This document shows, in pieces, positions 1 through 6,010 of a stretch of 6,037 bases of DNA (its first letter is position 1; each line of letters starts with the position of its first letter). Under the pieces are notes generated by a model. It made no database searches. It worked only from the letters and a program-made list of their open reading frames with translations, and had not been told where the DNA came from. Made by a program: the position numbers and the translations under genes. Source of the DNA: an uncultured Oscillospiraceae bacterium (GTDB taxonomy: Bacteria; Bacillota; Clostridia; Oscillospirales; Oscillospiraceae); contig CAKTGW010000076.1 of NCBI GenBank assembly GCA_934561725.1, positions 1 through 6,037 on the forward strand, given 5' to 3'.

Positions 1-656
1 CCCAGTATGATCTGGAGAATATGTGCCGTGCTTCCGAGCTGGGCCAGATGGGCAGCATGATGAAGGTCGACTTCCAGTCTCGCGGCTATTTTGCCCAGAA
101 GGCTGTCTGCGCCGGCTTCCAGGCCATTATGTTTGCTGACCATGAGTCCTGCGATCAGGTTCGTGAGTCCATCAGCATGATGAAGCCCAAGACCCCCCAG
201 CATGGCGGTCACTTCGGCTTCCCCAACCGCCGTTACATCGGCTGCCAGTCTCACATCGGCCAGATGGCTCATGCTGACCGTCTGAACGACATTGTCCTCT
301 CCTTCATGATCGAGAAGCACGAGACTGTTGACAACATTGATGAGCTCTGCTCCATCCCCGGCGTTGACATGATCCAGTTCGGTCCTTCCGACTACTGCAT
401 GAGCCTGGGTTACAACCGCGGTGAGTATGTCAACGAGTTCAAAGAGGCTGAGCGTAAGTGCATCAAGGCCGCTCTGGCTCACGGTGTACAGCCCCGCTGC
501 GAGATCGGTACTGCTGATGACGCTAAGTACTACATTGATCTGGGTGTCCGTCACTTCAGCATTGGCGACCAGTTCAAGGTCATCAAGGCTTTCTGGGAAA
601 AGGAAGGCGACAAGATGGCTCAGGTCCTGGTGGACGAGAAGATCATCGAGGGCTAA
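1..656 (+). CDS. HpcH/HpaI aldolase/citrate lyase family protein, 3' part (5' end outside window)
   Basis: The reading frame is open from base 3 to the TAA at 654-656, giving 217 visible residues; about 40 N-terminal residues are missing compared with the usual 250-260. The family folds as a TIM barrel and makes or breaks C-C bonds between pyruvate-like enolates and aldehydes, using a divalent metal. The visible part fits the C-terminal two thirds. The likely metal ligands are Glu in MIEKHE (codon 312-314) and Asp in GPSDY (codon 390-392), the latter inside the family signature GVDMIQFGPSDYCMSLG. The C-terminal VRHFSIGDQFKVIKAFW matches the usual 'G..f...G.D' end. The strand that carries the pyruvate-binding Arg70 in E. 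coli HpaI reads MMKVDFQSRG here, so that Arg seems absent. This pattern is, as I recall, shared by a separate subfamily usually annotated only as 'aldolase'. All ten Arg codons are CGT/CGC, suggesting high expression. The family call is firm; the substrate is unknown. Confidence 0.88.
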   Translation, partial: QYDLENMCRASELGQMGSMMKVDFQSRGYFAQKAVCAGFQAIMFADHESCDQVRESISMMKPKTPQHGGHFGFPNRRYIGCQSHIGQMAHADRLNDIVLSFMIEKHETVDNIDELCSIPGVDMIQFGPSDYCMSLGYNRGEYVNEFKEAERKCIKAALAHGVQPRCEIGTADDAKYYIDLGVRHFSIGDQFKVIKAFWEKEGDKMAQVLVDEKIIEG

Positions 657-686
657 ATCCCGTTCCGCTAAGATTTATCACAAAAC

Positions 687-726
687 AAAAAGCACCGGTT
701 CTTATGAACCGGTGCTTTTCCTTTTT
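687..726. terminator. Bidirectional rho-independent terminator between convergent aldolase and yhhQ genes
   Basis: A perfect 14-bp inverted repeat (688-701 with 706-719, arms aaaagcaccggttc / gaaccggtgctttt) encloses the 4-base loop ttat. On the plus strand it runs into TTTTCCTTTTT, 30 bases after the aldolase stop. On the minus strand it runs into TTTTTGTTTT, just after the yhhQ stop at 731-733. It can therefore stop transcription from both sides. Confidence 0.93.
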
Positions 727-730
727 CTTA

Positions 731-1423
731 TTATTTTACGCGCGGTGTTATACGCCGTGCCCAGTAGACAAAGGGGGTATCCAGCAGACTTGTGGCAATG
801 AAGATCACATAGCTGGACAGAATGATAGACAGAAGTGTAGACAGATCATAGACGCCATAGAAGGCAAACACATTAAAGAGGATCGCGTTGATAAACTGGG
901 AGATCAGCGTGGAGCCATTGTTGCGCAGCCAGAGATAACTGCGTTTGTCGCCATTTTTGCTGGTAAGCGTCCACCAGAAGTGATAGAGCGTTACATCCAG
1001 ACGCTGACTGATCACATATACGGACAGACTGGCCAGCATGAGGCGGGGCGTAATGGCAAATAGAGTGCGGATGCTGTCCATAGCCCAGTCGTTCGGACCG
1101 GGCGTGTAGCACAGCCAGAGCTGAGAGATCAGTACGAAAAAGGCCGAGGCGCCGGCTCCAATATACACGGCCCGGTTTGCCTCTTTTTTTCCGTACAGCT
1201 CGCTGATGATATCTGTGATCAGAAAGTTTGCGGCAAACAGGACGTTGCCGAGAGTCTGCTCCATGCCAAAGGCTTCAATGGTGATAAGGACCTCAATATT
1301 GGCAGTGACGGCGGCAAATGCGGTATAAGCGCACAGACCGGAGAGCCCCCAGAAGTAATAGGCAGCGATAACGCCGCCAAAGCAGACGATGACTGAAAGG
1401 CACAGCAGGATTTCGTTGGGCAT
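731..1423 (-). CDS. yhhQ: Queuosine precursor transporter, YhhQ/VUT family (DUF165)
   Basis: This is a 230-residue membrane protein of the Vut_1/YhhQ family. Characterised relatives take up preQ0/preQ1, and some clostridial ones queuine, for making the modified tRNA base queuosine. About six hydrophobic segments are visible, near residues 4-25, 28-50, 56-75, 85-106, 122-140 and 172-212. Family motifs are present: NVLFAANFLITDIISELYGK (60-79), SQRLDVTLYHFW (139-150) and LRNNGSTLISQF (166-177). The start is set at the ATG 1423-1421 because AGAGGAG lies 7 bases before it; a longer frame opens with TTG at 1453 but has no such site. The gene stands alone, with its own promoter and a preQ1 riboswitch in its leader, which independently supports a preQ1-related substrate. 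Length is normal and nothing looks broken. Which precursor it carries cannot be read from the sequence. Confidence 0.93.
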   Translation of the reverse strand: MPNEILLCLSVIVCFGGVIAAYYFWGLSGLCAYTAFAAVTANIEVLITIEAFGMEQTLGNVLFAANFLITDIISELYGKKEANRAVYIGAGASAFFVLISQLWLCYTPGPNDWAMDSIRTLFAITPRLMLASLSVYVISQRLDVTLYHFWWTLTSKNGDKRSYLWLRNNGSTLISQFINAILFNVFAFYGVYDLSTLLSIILSSYVIFIATSLLDTPFVYWARRITPRVK

Positions 1424-1430
1424 AAAAAAA

Positions 1431-1511
1431 CTCCTCTTGTAGATTTTAACCAATCAACAACAGGAACAATAGGCAGACTTCTGCCTGAAGAGACACTCTT
1501 CACTTGTTTCC
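1431..1511 (-). promoter_or_regulatory. Putative translational expression platform of the preQ1 riboswitch (leader of yhhQ)
   Basis: Two mutually exclusive folds can be drawn by eye. Fold A (ON): GGAAACAA (1511-1504) pairs with TTGTTCC (1469-1463) with one bulged A. This closes a three-way junction holding two adjacent hairpins, GAAGAG-tgt-CTCTTC (1501-1487) and AGGCAG-aagt-CTGCCT (1486-1471). Fold B (OFF): TTCCTGTTG (1466-1458) pairs with CAAGAGGAG (1439-1431), which contains the yhhQ ribosome binding site, at 8 of 9 positions including one G-U. The two folds share bases 1466-1463. The aptamer pseudoknot would use G1511 and perhaps G1510, weakening fold A. This predicts that bound ligand leads to a hidden ribosome binding site. 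No U-run follows any hairpin, so transcription termination is unlikely. The pairing is seen in the sequence; the mechanism is inferred. Confidence 0.6.
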
Positions 1512-1548
1512 GTAGTTTTATTTATAGACAGGATGGTCACGAACTGTC
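1510..1548 (-). promoter_or_regulatory. PreQ1-I riboswitch aptamer
   Basis: Read on the minus strand, a 5-bp stem GACAG (1548-1544) / CTGTC (1531-1527) encloses the 12-base loop TTCGTGACCATC. An A-rich tail, TATAAATAAAACTACGG (1526-1510), follows. This is the layout of the preQ1-I class: short P1, 'UUC' at the start of the loop, an A-rich strand that lies in the P1 groove, and an ACUA-like 3' end that forms pseudoknot helix P2. Here CGTG (1541-1538) can pair with TACG (1514-1511). The base just before the 3' arm of P1 is C1532, the position that in the Bacillus and Thermoanaerobacter structures (C17, C15) pairs with preQ1. The B. subtilis queC aptamer has the same loop length and nearly the same tail. 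It sits about 12 bases after the predicted transcription start and about 90 bases before the yhhQ start codon. Confidence 0.9.
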
Positions 1549-1566
1549 TTGCCTGCAAGCCCAGAT

Positions 1567-1595
1567 ACTATAGCATATTTCTGCGGGTTTGGCAA
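1567..1595 (-). promoter_or_regulatory. Sigma-A type promoter for the yhhQ leader
   Basis: On the minus strand TTGCCA (1595-1590) and TATAGT (1572-1567) are separated by exactly 17 bases. The TG at 1575-1574, one base before the -10 box, gives an extended -10 element. Transcription should begin near 1560, leaving about 12 bases before the riboswitch stem. The -35 box starts only 4 bases past the T-run of the glgP terminator. Confidence 0.82.
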
Positions 1596-1599
1596 GCAT

Positions 1600-1634
1600 A
1601 AAAAAGCGGGCCGCAGAGTGATTTCTGCGGCCCG
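1600..1634 (-). terminator. Rho-independent terminator of the mpg-malQ-glgP operon
   Basis: On the minus strand CGGGCCGCAGA (1634-1624) and TCTGCGGCCCG (1617-1607) form a perfect 11-bp, very GC-rich stem with a 6-base loop. One C and then six T (1605-1600) follow. It lies 5 bases after the glgP stop codon. There is no T-run on the plus-strand side, so it acts only in the minus direction. It insulates the yhhQ promoter from read-through. Confidence 0.95.
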
Positions 1635-1639
1635 AAGTA

Positions 1640-3979
1640 TTAAAACTGCCATATCTCACGGGCATAGTCCAGCACAGTGCGGTCGGCAGAGAATTTTCCG
1701 GCGCTGGCGATGTTCATCAGGCATTTACGGCCGAATGCATACCGGTCGGCCCAGTCGCAGATGGCTCTCAGCTTGGCCTGACGATACATGGCGTAGTCCA
1801 GCAGAAGATAGTAGTGATCGGCAGCATGCCAACTGGCACCATACAGCAGAGAGTGGTGCAGCTCCTGCAGGCCGCTGTCTGTAGGGACTGTACCATCGAC
1901 CAGCGTATCAACAATACGGCGGAGAGCTTCGTCCTGATCGTACAGCGATTTAGCGTTATAACCGCTGCGGCTGAGCGACTGCTCTTCGGCGGACAGACCG
2001 AAAATATAATTGTTTTCAAGCCCGACCTCCTCAGCAATCTCCACATTGGCGCCGTCCAATGTACCCAGTGTTACAGCGCCGTTGAGCATGAGCTTCATAT
2101 TTCCGGTGCCGCTGGCTTCATAGCCGACAGGGGAGATCTGCTCGGAGATGTCGGCTGCGGGAATGATTTTTTCCGCATAGCTGCAATTGTAGTTCTGAAC
2201 AAAAACAACGCAGATGCGGCCGGAAACATCAGGATCACTGTTGACCAGCGCTGCTATATGGTTGATATAGCGGATGATCGCCTTTGCACGGGTATAGCTG
2301 GCGGCGGCCTTTCCGCCGAAGATAAAGGTTACAGGCGGCATATCCTGCAGCTCATTGCGTTTCAGTGCGAGATAAATATCCATAATGGAAAAGGCGTTCA
2401 TCAGCTGCCGCTTATATTCATGCAGGCGCTTGACATGTACATCGTAAACAGAATCCGGCGAGATTTCAATATGCTCGTGTTTCCGTATCCAGTCCGCCAG
2501 CTGCTCCTTTTTCCGGTGCTTGATGTGGTTAAAGTCCCAGATGAGCCGGTCATCCGGAATGGTTTTCAGCTCGGAAAGCAGAGAAAGGTCCTTTAAAAAA
2601 CCGCTGCCGATATTCCGGCGGAGCAGTGCGCACAGCTCCGGATTGCACAGCCCCAGCCAGCGGCGGGGAGTGATACCGTTTGTCTTGTTTTGAAAGCGCT
2701 CAGGGTATACGGAATACCAGTCGCTGAAAACAGTTTTTTTCAGGATCTCAGTGTGAATGGCGGCTACACCGTTTACATACCTGGAGGCGTATACGGCCAG
2801 CCGGGCCATGTGTACAGTGCCGTTATCAATGATCTGAAGGCCGCGGTGCTGCTCGGTACAAAGCTGCGCCCGGGCGTGTGCATCGATCTGGCGGATAATG
2901 CCGGCAATATCGGGGCATACGCTGTCCAGAAGGGGCAGATCCCAGCGTTCCAGCGCTTCGTTGAGAACAGTGTGGTTAGTGTAGCTGAAGCTGTGCTGCG
3001 CAATGGAAAAGGCTTTTTCAAAGTCCAGCCCTTCCCGCATCAGCAGGCGGATCAATTCCGGAATAGCCAGGACCGGATGTGTGTCGTTCAGCTGGAGCGC
3101 ATGGTACTGTGCAAAATCGCTGATCGTTCGATCACCGGCCCGGCGGTGCCGGCGAAGCAGATCCTGCATGGTGGCACTGCACAAAAAATATTGCTGCTTC
3201 AGCCGAAGCCGTTTGCCTTCCGTTGTGCTGTCATCAGGATAGAGAACACTGGTGATGCTTTCGGCCAGATTCTTGTCCTTCATGGCAGTGACATAGTCCT
3301 GACGGTTATAGGCGGCAAAATCCAGCGGGTTTGCAGATTCGCTCTGCCAAAGGCGCAGTGTGCCCACATTGTCCGTATCATAGCCGATGACGGGAACATC
3401 ATAGGGGACAGCGATCACGTCCTGATCGGCCATTGTCACGGTTACAGACTCGCCATATCGTCTGCAGCTCCAGGGATCGCCGTCGCGCAGCCAGTCATCC
3501 GCCTGCTCGATCTGCTCGCCCTCACGAAAGGTCTGTTTGAAAAGTCCATAGCGATAGCGCAGGCCATAGCCATCCAGAGGAACGTTATGGGTAGCTGCAC
3601 TGTCCAGAAAGCAGGCGGCCAGCCGTCCAAGGCCGCCGTTCCCGAGAGAGGCGTCCTCAATTTCTTCCAGGCAGGCGAGGTCTACGCCCTTATCAGCGAG
3701 AAGGGCGGCCGTTTCCCGGAGAATACCGAGATTGAAGAGATTTGAGTAAATCAATCTGCCAATCAGAAATTCCGCGCTGAGGTAAGCGGCATGGCGGCCA
3801 AGATCATGCTTTCGGCGGCTGCGGTTCCAGCATCCGGAGAGATGGCTTACAACGGCCTGTGCAAGGCATTCATGGAGCTGCACGGGAGTTGCATCGGCAA
3901 GAGAGAGCTGATGGCGGCAAAAACAGAGCCTTTCGGCCTCAGCAAGTATATTTCGGCTTTGTGCTTCACTGTCGATCAT
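1640..3979 (-). CDS. glgP: Glycogen/maltodextrin phosphorylase (GT35)
   Basis: The 779-residue enzyme cleaves terminal alpha-1,4-glucose units with phosphate, releasing glucose-1-phosphate in the cytoplasm, and uses pyridoxal phosphate. The family runs 750-840 residues, so it is complete. Conserved blocks appear in order: YLSAEFLIGR, LGNGGLGRLAACFLDS, YGLRYRYGLFKQ, LNDTHPVLAIPEL, YTNHTVLNEALERW, NKTNGITPRRWL, KRLHEYKRQ (about 517-525), FGGKAAASYTRAK (around 557) and EASGTGNMKLMLNGA with the PLP lysine at about 629. Just before this lysine the usual IST-A-G/S-K/T reads ISPVGY, an uncommon variant. The ATG at 3979-3977 is chosen because AAGGAGG lies 6 bases upstream; its first bases overlap the malQ stop as ATGA. 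An in-frame extension upstream would run inside malQ. It is the last gene of the operon and is followed by a strong terminator. Whether the natural substrate is glycogen or maltodextrin (GlgP versus MalP) cannot be decided from sequence. Confidence 0.96.
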   Translation of the reverse strand: MIDSEAQSRNILAEAERLCFCRHQLSLADATPVQLHECLAQAVVSHLSGCWNRSRRKHDLGRHAAYLSAEFLIGRLIYSNLFNLGILRETAALLADKGVDLACLEEIEDASLGNGGLGRLAACFLDSAATHNVPLDGYGLRYRYGLFKQTFREGEQIEQADDWLRDGDPWSCRRYGESVTVTMADQDVIAVPYDVPVIGYDTDNVGTLRLWQSESANPLDFAAYNRQDYVTAMKDKNLAESITSVLYPDDSTTEGKRLRLKQQYFLCSATMQDLLRRHRRAGDRTISDFAQYHALQLNDTHPVLAIPELIRLLMREGLDFEKAFSIAQHSFSYTNHTVLNEALERWDLPLLDSVCPDIAGIIRQIDAHARAQLCTEQHRGLQIIDNGTVHMARLAVYASRYVNGVAAIHTEILKKTVFSDWYSVYPERFQNKTNGITPRRWLGLCNPELCALLRRNIGSGFLKDLSLLSELKTIPDDRLIWDFNHIKHRKKEQLADWIRKHEHIEISPDSVYDVHVKRLHEYKRQLMNAFSIMDIYLALKRNELQDMPPVTFIFGGKAAASYTRAKAIIRYINHIAALVNSDPDVSGRICVVFVQNYNCSYAEKIIPAADISEQISPVGYEASGTGNMKLMLNGAVTLGTLDGANVEIAEEVGLENNYIFGLSAEEQSLSRSGYNAKSLYDQDEALRRIVDTLVDGTVPTDSGLQELHHSLLYGASWHAADHYYLLLDYAMYRQAKLRAICDWADRYAFGRKCLMNIASAGKFSADRTVLDYAREIWQF

Positions 3980-3993
3980 ATCATGTCCTCCTT
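3976..3993 (-). promoter_or_regulatory. malQ stop / glgP start overlap with ribosome binding site
   Basis: The last malQ codons (KEDMI) contain a near-perfect Shine-Dalgarno, AAGGAGGA (3993-3986). The malQ stop TGA (3978-3976) and the glgP ATG (3979-3977) overlap as ATGA. An out-of-frame ATG at 3984-3982 is the penultimate malQ codon and reads ATG-ATA-TGA, so it is not a glgP start. This arrangement points to translational coupling, giving the two enzymes linked output. Confidence 0.88.
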
Positions 3994-5487
3994 GTATATT
4001 GGACTGTTCAGACGATGTGCGGCTTTTGTTAACTGATAGATTTTCTCTTGCAGCTCTTTGGTGAGCAGGCCGGGAGACAGACGCCACTGCCAGCAGCCGT
4101 TTACAGCTCCGGGGGTATTCGTCCGGCTCTGTTCGCCCAGCTCCAGCCAGTCCTGCATTTGAGCGATAAAGATCCCGGCCGGTGAGGTCATGCCGGCGCG
4201 GATAATGGAAAAGGGCAGATCTTCACCGCAGTAGCTGCGGAGATAGTCCAGAGTATCAGCATCTGCACTGCTGCAGAAGGCAGACAGCGGTGCGTTGTCG
4301 TGTGTGCCAGTGCAGCAGACGCAGTCGGCAGTCAGACGATGCGGCAGATAGGGACTTTCACTGCCGGGGGCAAAGGCAAAGCTCAGTACAGCCATTCCCG
4401 GGATCCCTGCGGCGTGGCGCAGAGAATGTACTTCATCTGTAATCATACCCAGATCTTCGGCAATGAACAGCGTATCCGGGAAATATTTTTGGAGCATATG
4501 AATAAAAAACAGGCCAGGGCCCAAACGCCACTGGCCTGATTCAGCTGTTCGTGAGTCTGGAGGAATACTCCAGAAGCTTTCAAATCCGCGGAAATGATCC
4601 AATCGGATCATTTCATATAGGGCGGCCGCAGCGGCAATGCGCCGTCGCCACCAGGTAAAATCATCTTTGCACATGTATTCCCAATCGTAGAGGGGATTTC
4701 CCCAGCGCTGTCCGGTGGGACAGAAGTCATCCGGAGGCACGCCGGCCACAGCAAGGGGATTTTGTTCGCTGTCCAACAAAAATTCTTCCGGTTCAGACCA
4801 TACATCGGCCGAGTCGAAAGCGGCATAAATGGGCAGATCACCGGTCAGCGCAATGCCCTTGCGCCGGCAGTACCGATGAAGCGTATGGAACTGAGTAAAA
4901 AATGTGTATTGAATAAAATACTCCAGGGCAATATCGTCCCTGAGCAGCTTGCTGTAAGCGTCCAGCGCAGCCGGACTTTTGACACGAAGCTCTTCCGGCC
5001 AGCTATCCCAAGGGGCCGTGTTAAAGCGGTGCTTCAAAGCCATAAACAAAGCATAATTTTCCAGCCAGCGGCTGTTTTTACAGCGAAAAGCTTCCACAGC
5101 GGCCATCAGAGCAGGGACACGCTGCGCACGTTGGAATGCCAAGCGGAGAATTGCTCTGCGGCTGGCATACAGCCGGGCGTAATCCACGCAGTCTGCTCTG
5201 CTGCCCCAATCTATGGAACGGATCTCAGATGGCCGGAGCAGTTCCTGAGCAATGAGACTATCCAGATCGATCAAATAAGGATTTCCTGCAAAGCAGGAAA
5301 AGCTCTGGTAGGGACTGTCCCCATACCCGGTAGGGCCAAGAGGGAGAAGCTGCCACACCCGCTGTCCGCTTTGATACAGAAAGTCGGCAAAATGAAAGGC
5401 GGCTTTACCCAGTGTGCCTATGCCATAGGGAGAGGGAAGGGCAGAGATGGGCAGAAGAATACCGGAACAGCGGCCGGAAAGACGCAT
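3976..5487 (-). CDS. malQ: 4-alpha-glucanotransferase (amylomaltase, GH77)
   Basis: The 503-residue cytoplasmic enzyme moves alpha-1,4-glucan segments between maltodextrins, joining short products into chains that the phosphorylase can attack and releasing glucose. Its length equals the compact bacterial amylomaltases of about 500 residues. The N-terminal SGILLPISALPSPYGIGTLG and QLLPLGPTGYGDSPYQSFS are typical of GH77, as is the GVPPDDFCPTGQRWGNPLY loop (249-267). The three catalytic acids are in place: nucleophile Asp297 in RLDHFRGF, acid/base Glu344 in FIAEDLG and Asp397 in GTHDN. After THDN the usual DT is replaced by AP. The C-terminal RTNTPG (455-460) is also expected. The start is the ATG at 5487-5485; AAGGA (5501-5497) lies 9 bases before it, within the end of mpg. 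The gap to mpg is 4 bases and malQ overlaps glgP by 4, so all three share one operon. Confidence 0.97.
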   Translation of the reverse strand: MRLSGRCSGILLPISALPSPYGIGTLGKAAFHFADFLYQSGQRVWQLLPLGPTGYGDSPYQSFSCFAGNPYLIDLDSLIAQELLRPSEIRSIDWGSRADCVDYARLYASRRAILRLAFQRAQRVPALMAAVEAFRCKNSRWLENYALFMALKHRFNTAPWDSWPEELRVKSPAALDAYSKLLRDDIALEYFIQYTFFTQFHTLHRYCRRKGIALTGDLPIYAAFDSADVWSEPEEFLLDSEQNPLAVAGVPPDDFCPTGQRWGNPLYDWEYMCKDDFTWWRRRIAAAAALYEMIRLDHFRGFESFWSIPPDSRTAESGQWRLGPGLFFIHMLQKYFPDTLFIAEDLGMITDEVHSLRHAAGIPGMAVLSFAFAPGSESPYLPHRLTADCVCCTGTHDNAPLSAFCSSADADTLDYLRSYCGEDLPFSIIRAGMTSPAGIFIAQMQDWLELGEQSRTNTPGAVNGCWQWRLSPGLLTKELQEKIYQLTKAAHRLNSPIYKEDMI

Positions 5488-5501
5488 AAGATCACGTCCT
5501 T
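5488..5501 (-). promoter_or_regulatory. Ribosome binding site of malQ within the end of mpg
   Basis: AAGGA (5501-5497) overlaps the last mpg codons. The mpg stop TGA (5494-5492) lies between it and the malQ ATG, leaving 9 bases from ribosome binding site to start. Ribosomes finishing mpg can probably restart on malQ. Confidence 0.7.
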
Positions 5502-6010
5502 ACTTTTTGCAGTTTGAAGCGCCAGAGACGATCCCGGTCGGCCTCACTTGCATAGTTTATGCCGACACGCTTGTCCGTGATGACAGTACAATTTGTGCCG
5601 TCATCCTCAAACCAGAGCTCAGGGTCATTCCAGGCGCTGCGGCGGTTAAAGCTGCCGTCGATCCGCAGATATTTGGTCAGCCGGCCCGGACCTTCAAAGT
5701 TCTCACAGGCTCGGATCAAAACGCCCTGGGGCTGTTCGCGTTCGCCGGAAATCACATTCATAAGCCAATGGATCCCATAACAGAGATAGACGTAAATTAT
5801 GCCGCTCTCTCCGTAGAGGATTTCCGTGCGGGCGGTGCGCCCGCGGTGGGCATGGCAGGCCGTGTCCTCTTCGCCGCGGTAGGCTTCCGTCTCCGTGATG
5901 CGGGCACGCAGTACAGTGCCGTCCGGCAAAGTGCGGACGATCCATTTCCCGACAAGATCCGGAGCCAGCTCCAGACAATCCCGGTGAAAGAATTCTGCAT
6001 TCAGCTTCAT
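5492..6010 (-). CDS. mpg: 3-methyladenine/alkylpurine DNA glycosylase, MPG/AAG family
   Basis: The 172-residue monofunctional glycosylase would flip out alkylated or deaminated purines (3-methyladenine, hypoxanthine and similar) and cut the N-glycosidic bond, starting base excision repair. It resembles human AAG. ITETEAYRGEED supplies the catalytic Glu42 (human Glu125) and Tyr44 (Tyr127). ACHAHRG supplies His53 (His136). YVYLCYGIHWLMNVI (73-87) carries Asn85 (Asn169), and VLIRACE carries Arg100 (Arg182). GPGRLTKYLRI is the usual GPG..T..L motif. Differences from most bacterial relatives are Thr-Ala-Arg-Thr in place of T-x-R-N near 59-62, and a short C-terminus; length is slightly below the usual 180-205. 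The ATG at 6010-6008 is preceded by GAGG with 8 bases spacing. It overlaps an upstream TGA as ATGA. It heads the visible part of an operon with malQ and glgP, an unrelated pathway. The family is certain, but substrate range is not. Confidence 0.95.
   Translation of the reverse strand: MKLNAEFFHRDCLELAPDLVGKWIVRTLPDGTVLRARITETEAYRGEEDTACHAHRGRTARTEILYGESGIIYVYLCYGIHWLMNVISGEREQPQGVLIRACENFEGPGRLTKYLRIDGSFNRRSAWNDPELWFEDDGTNCTVITDKRVGINYASEADRDRLWRFKLQKVRT

Noticed and set aside
1424..1453. A TTG start at 1453 that would add ten residues to YhhQ
   Set aside because: The ATG at 1423 has AGAGGAG at ideal spacing, and the extension would place the start within the riboswitch platform.
1471..1501. 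The two yhhQ leader hairpins as an intrinsic terminator
   Set aside because: Neither is followed by a T-run (ATTGTTCC follows), so transcription termination is not supported.
1548..1560. A small CTTG-cagg-CAAG hairpin just before the aptamer
   Set aside because: It is only 4 bp and shares a base with P1; it could compete weakly but is too short to claim as a feature.
2690..3745. A 351-codon open frame on the plus strand inside glgP
   Set aside because: It lies wholly antisense to a clearly conserved glgP, has no recognisable family motif and no ribosome binding site of note. Such long frames arise by chance opposite GC-biased coding sequence.
3980..4087. N-terminal extension of GlgP by 36 residues
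   Set aside because: The extension lies inside the malQ coding region, has no phosphorylase similarity, and the internal ATG has a near-perfect ribosome binding site.
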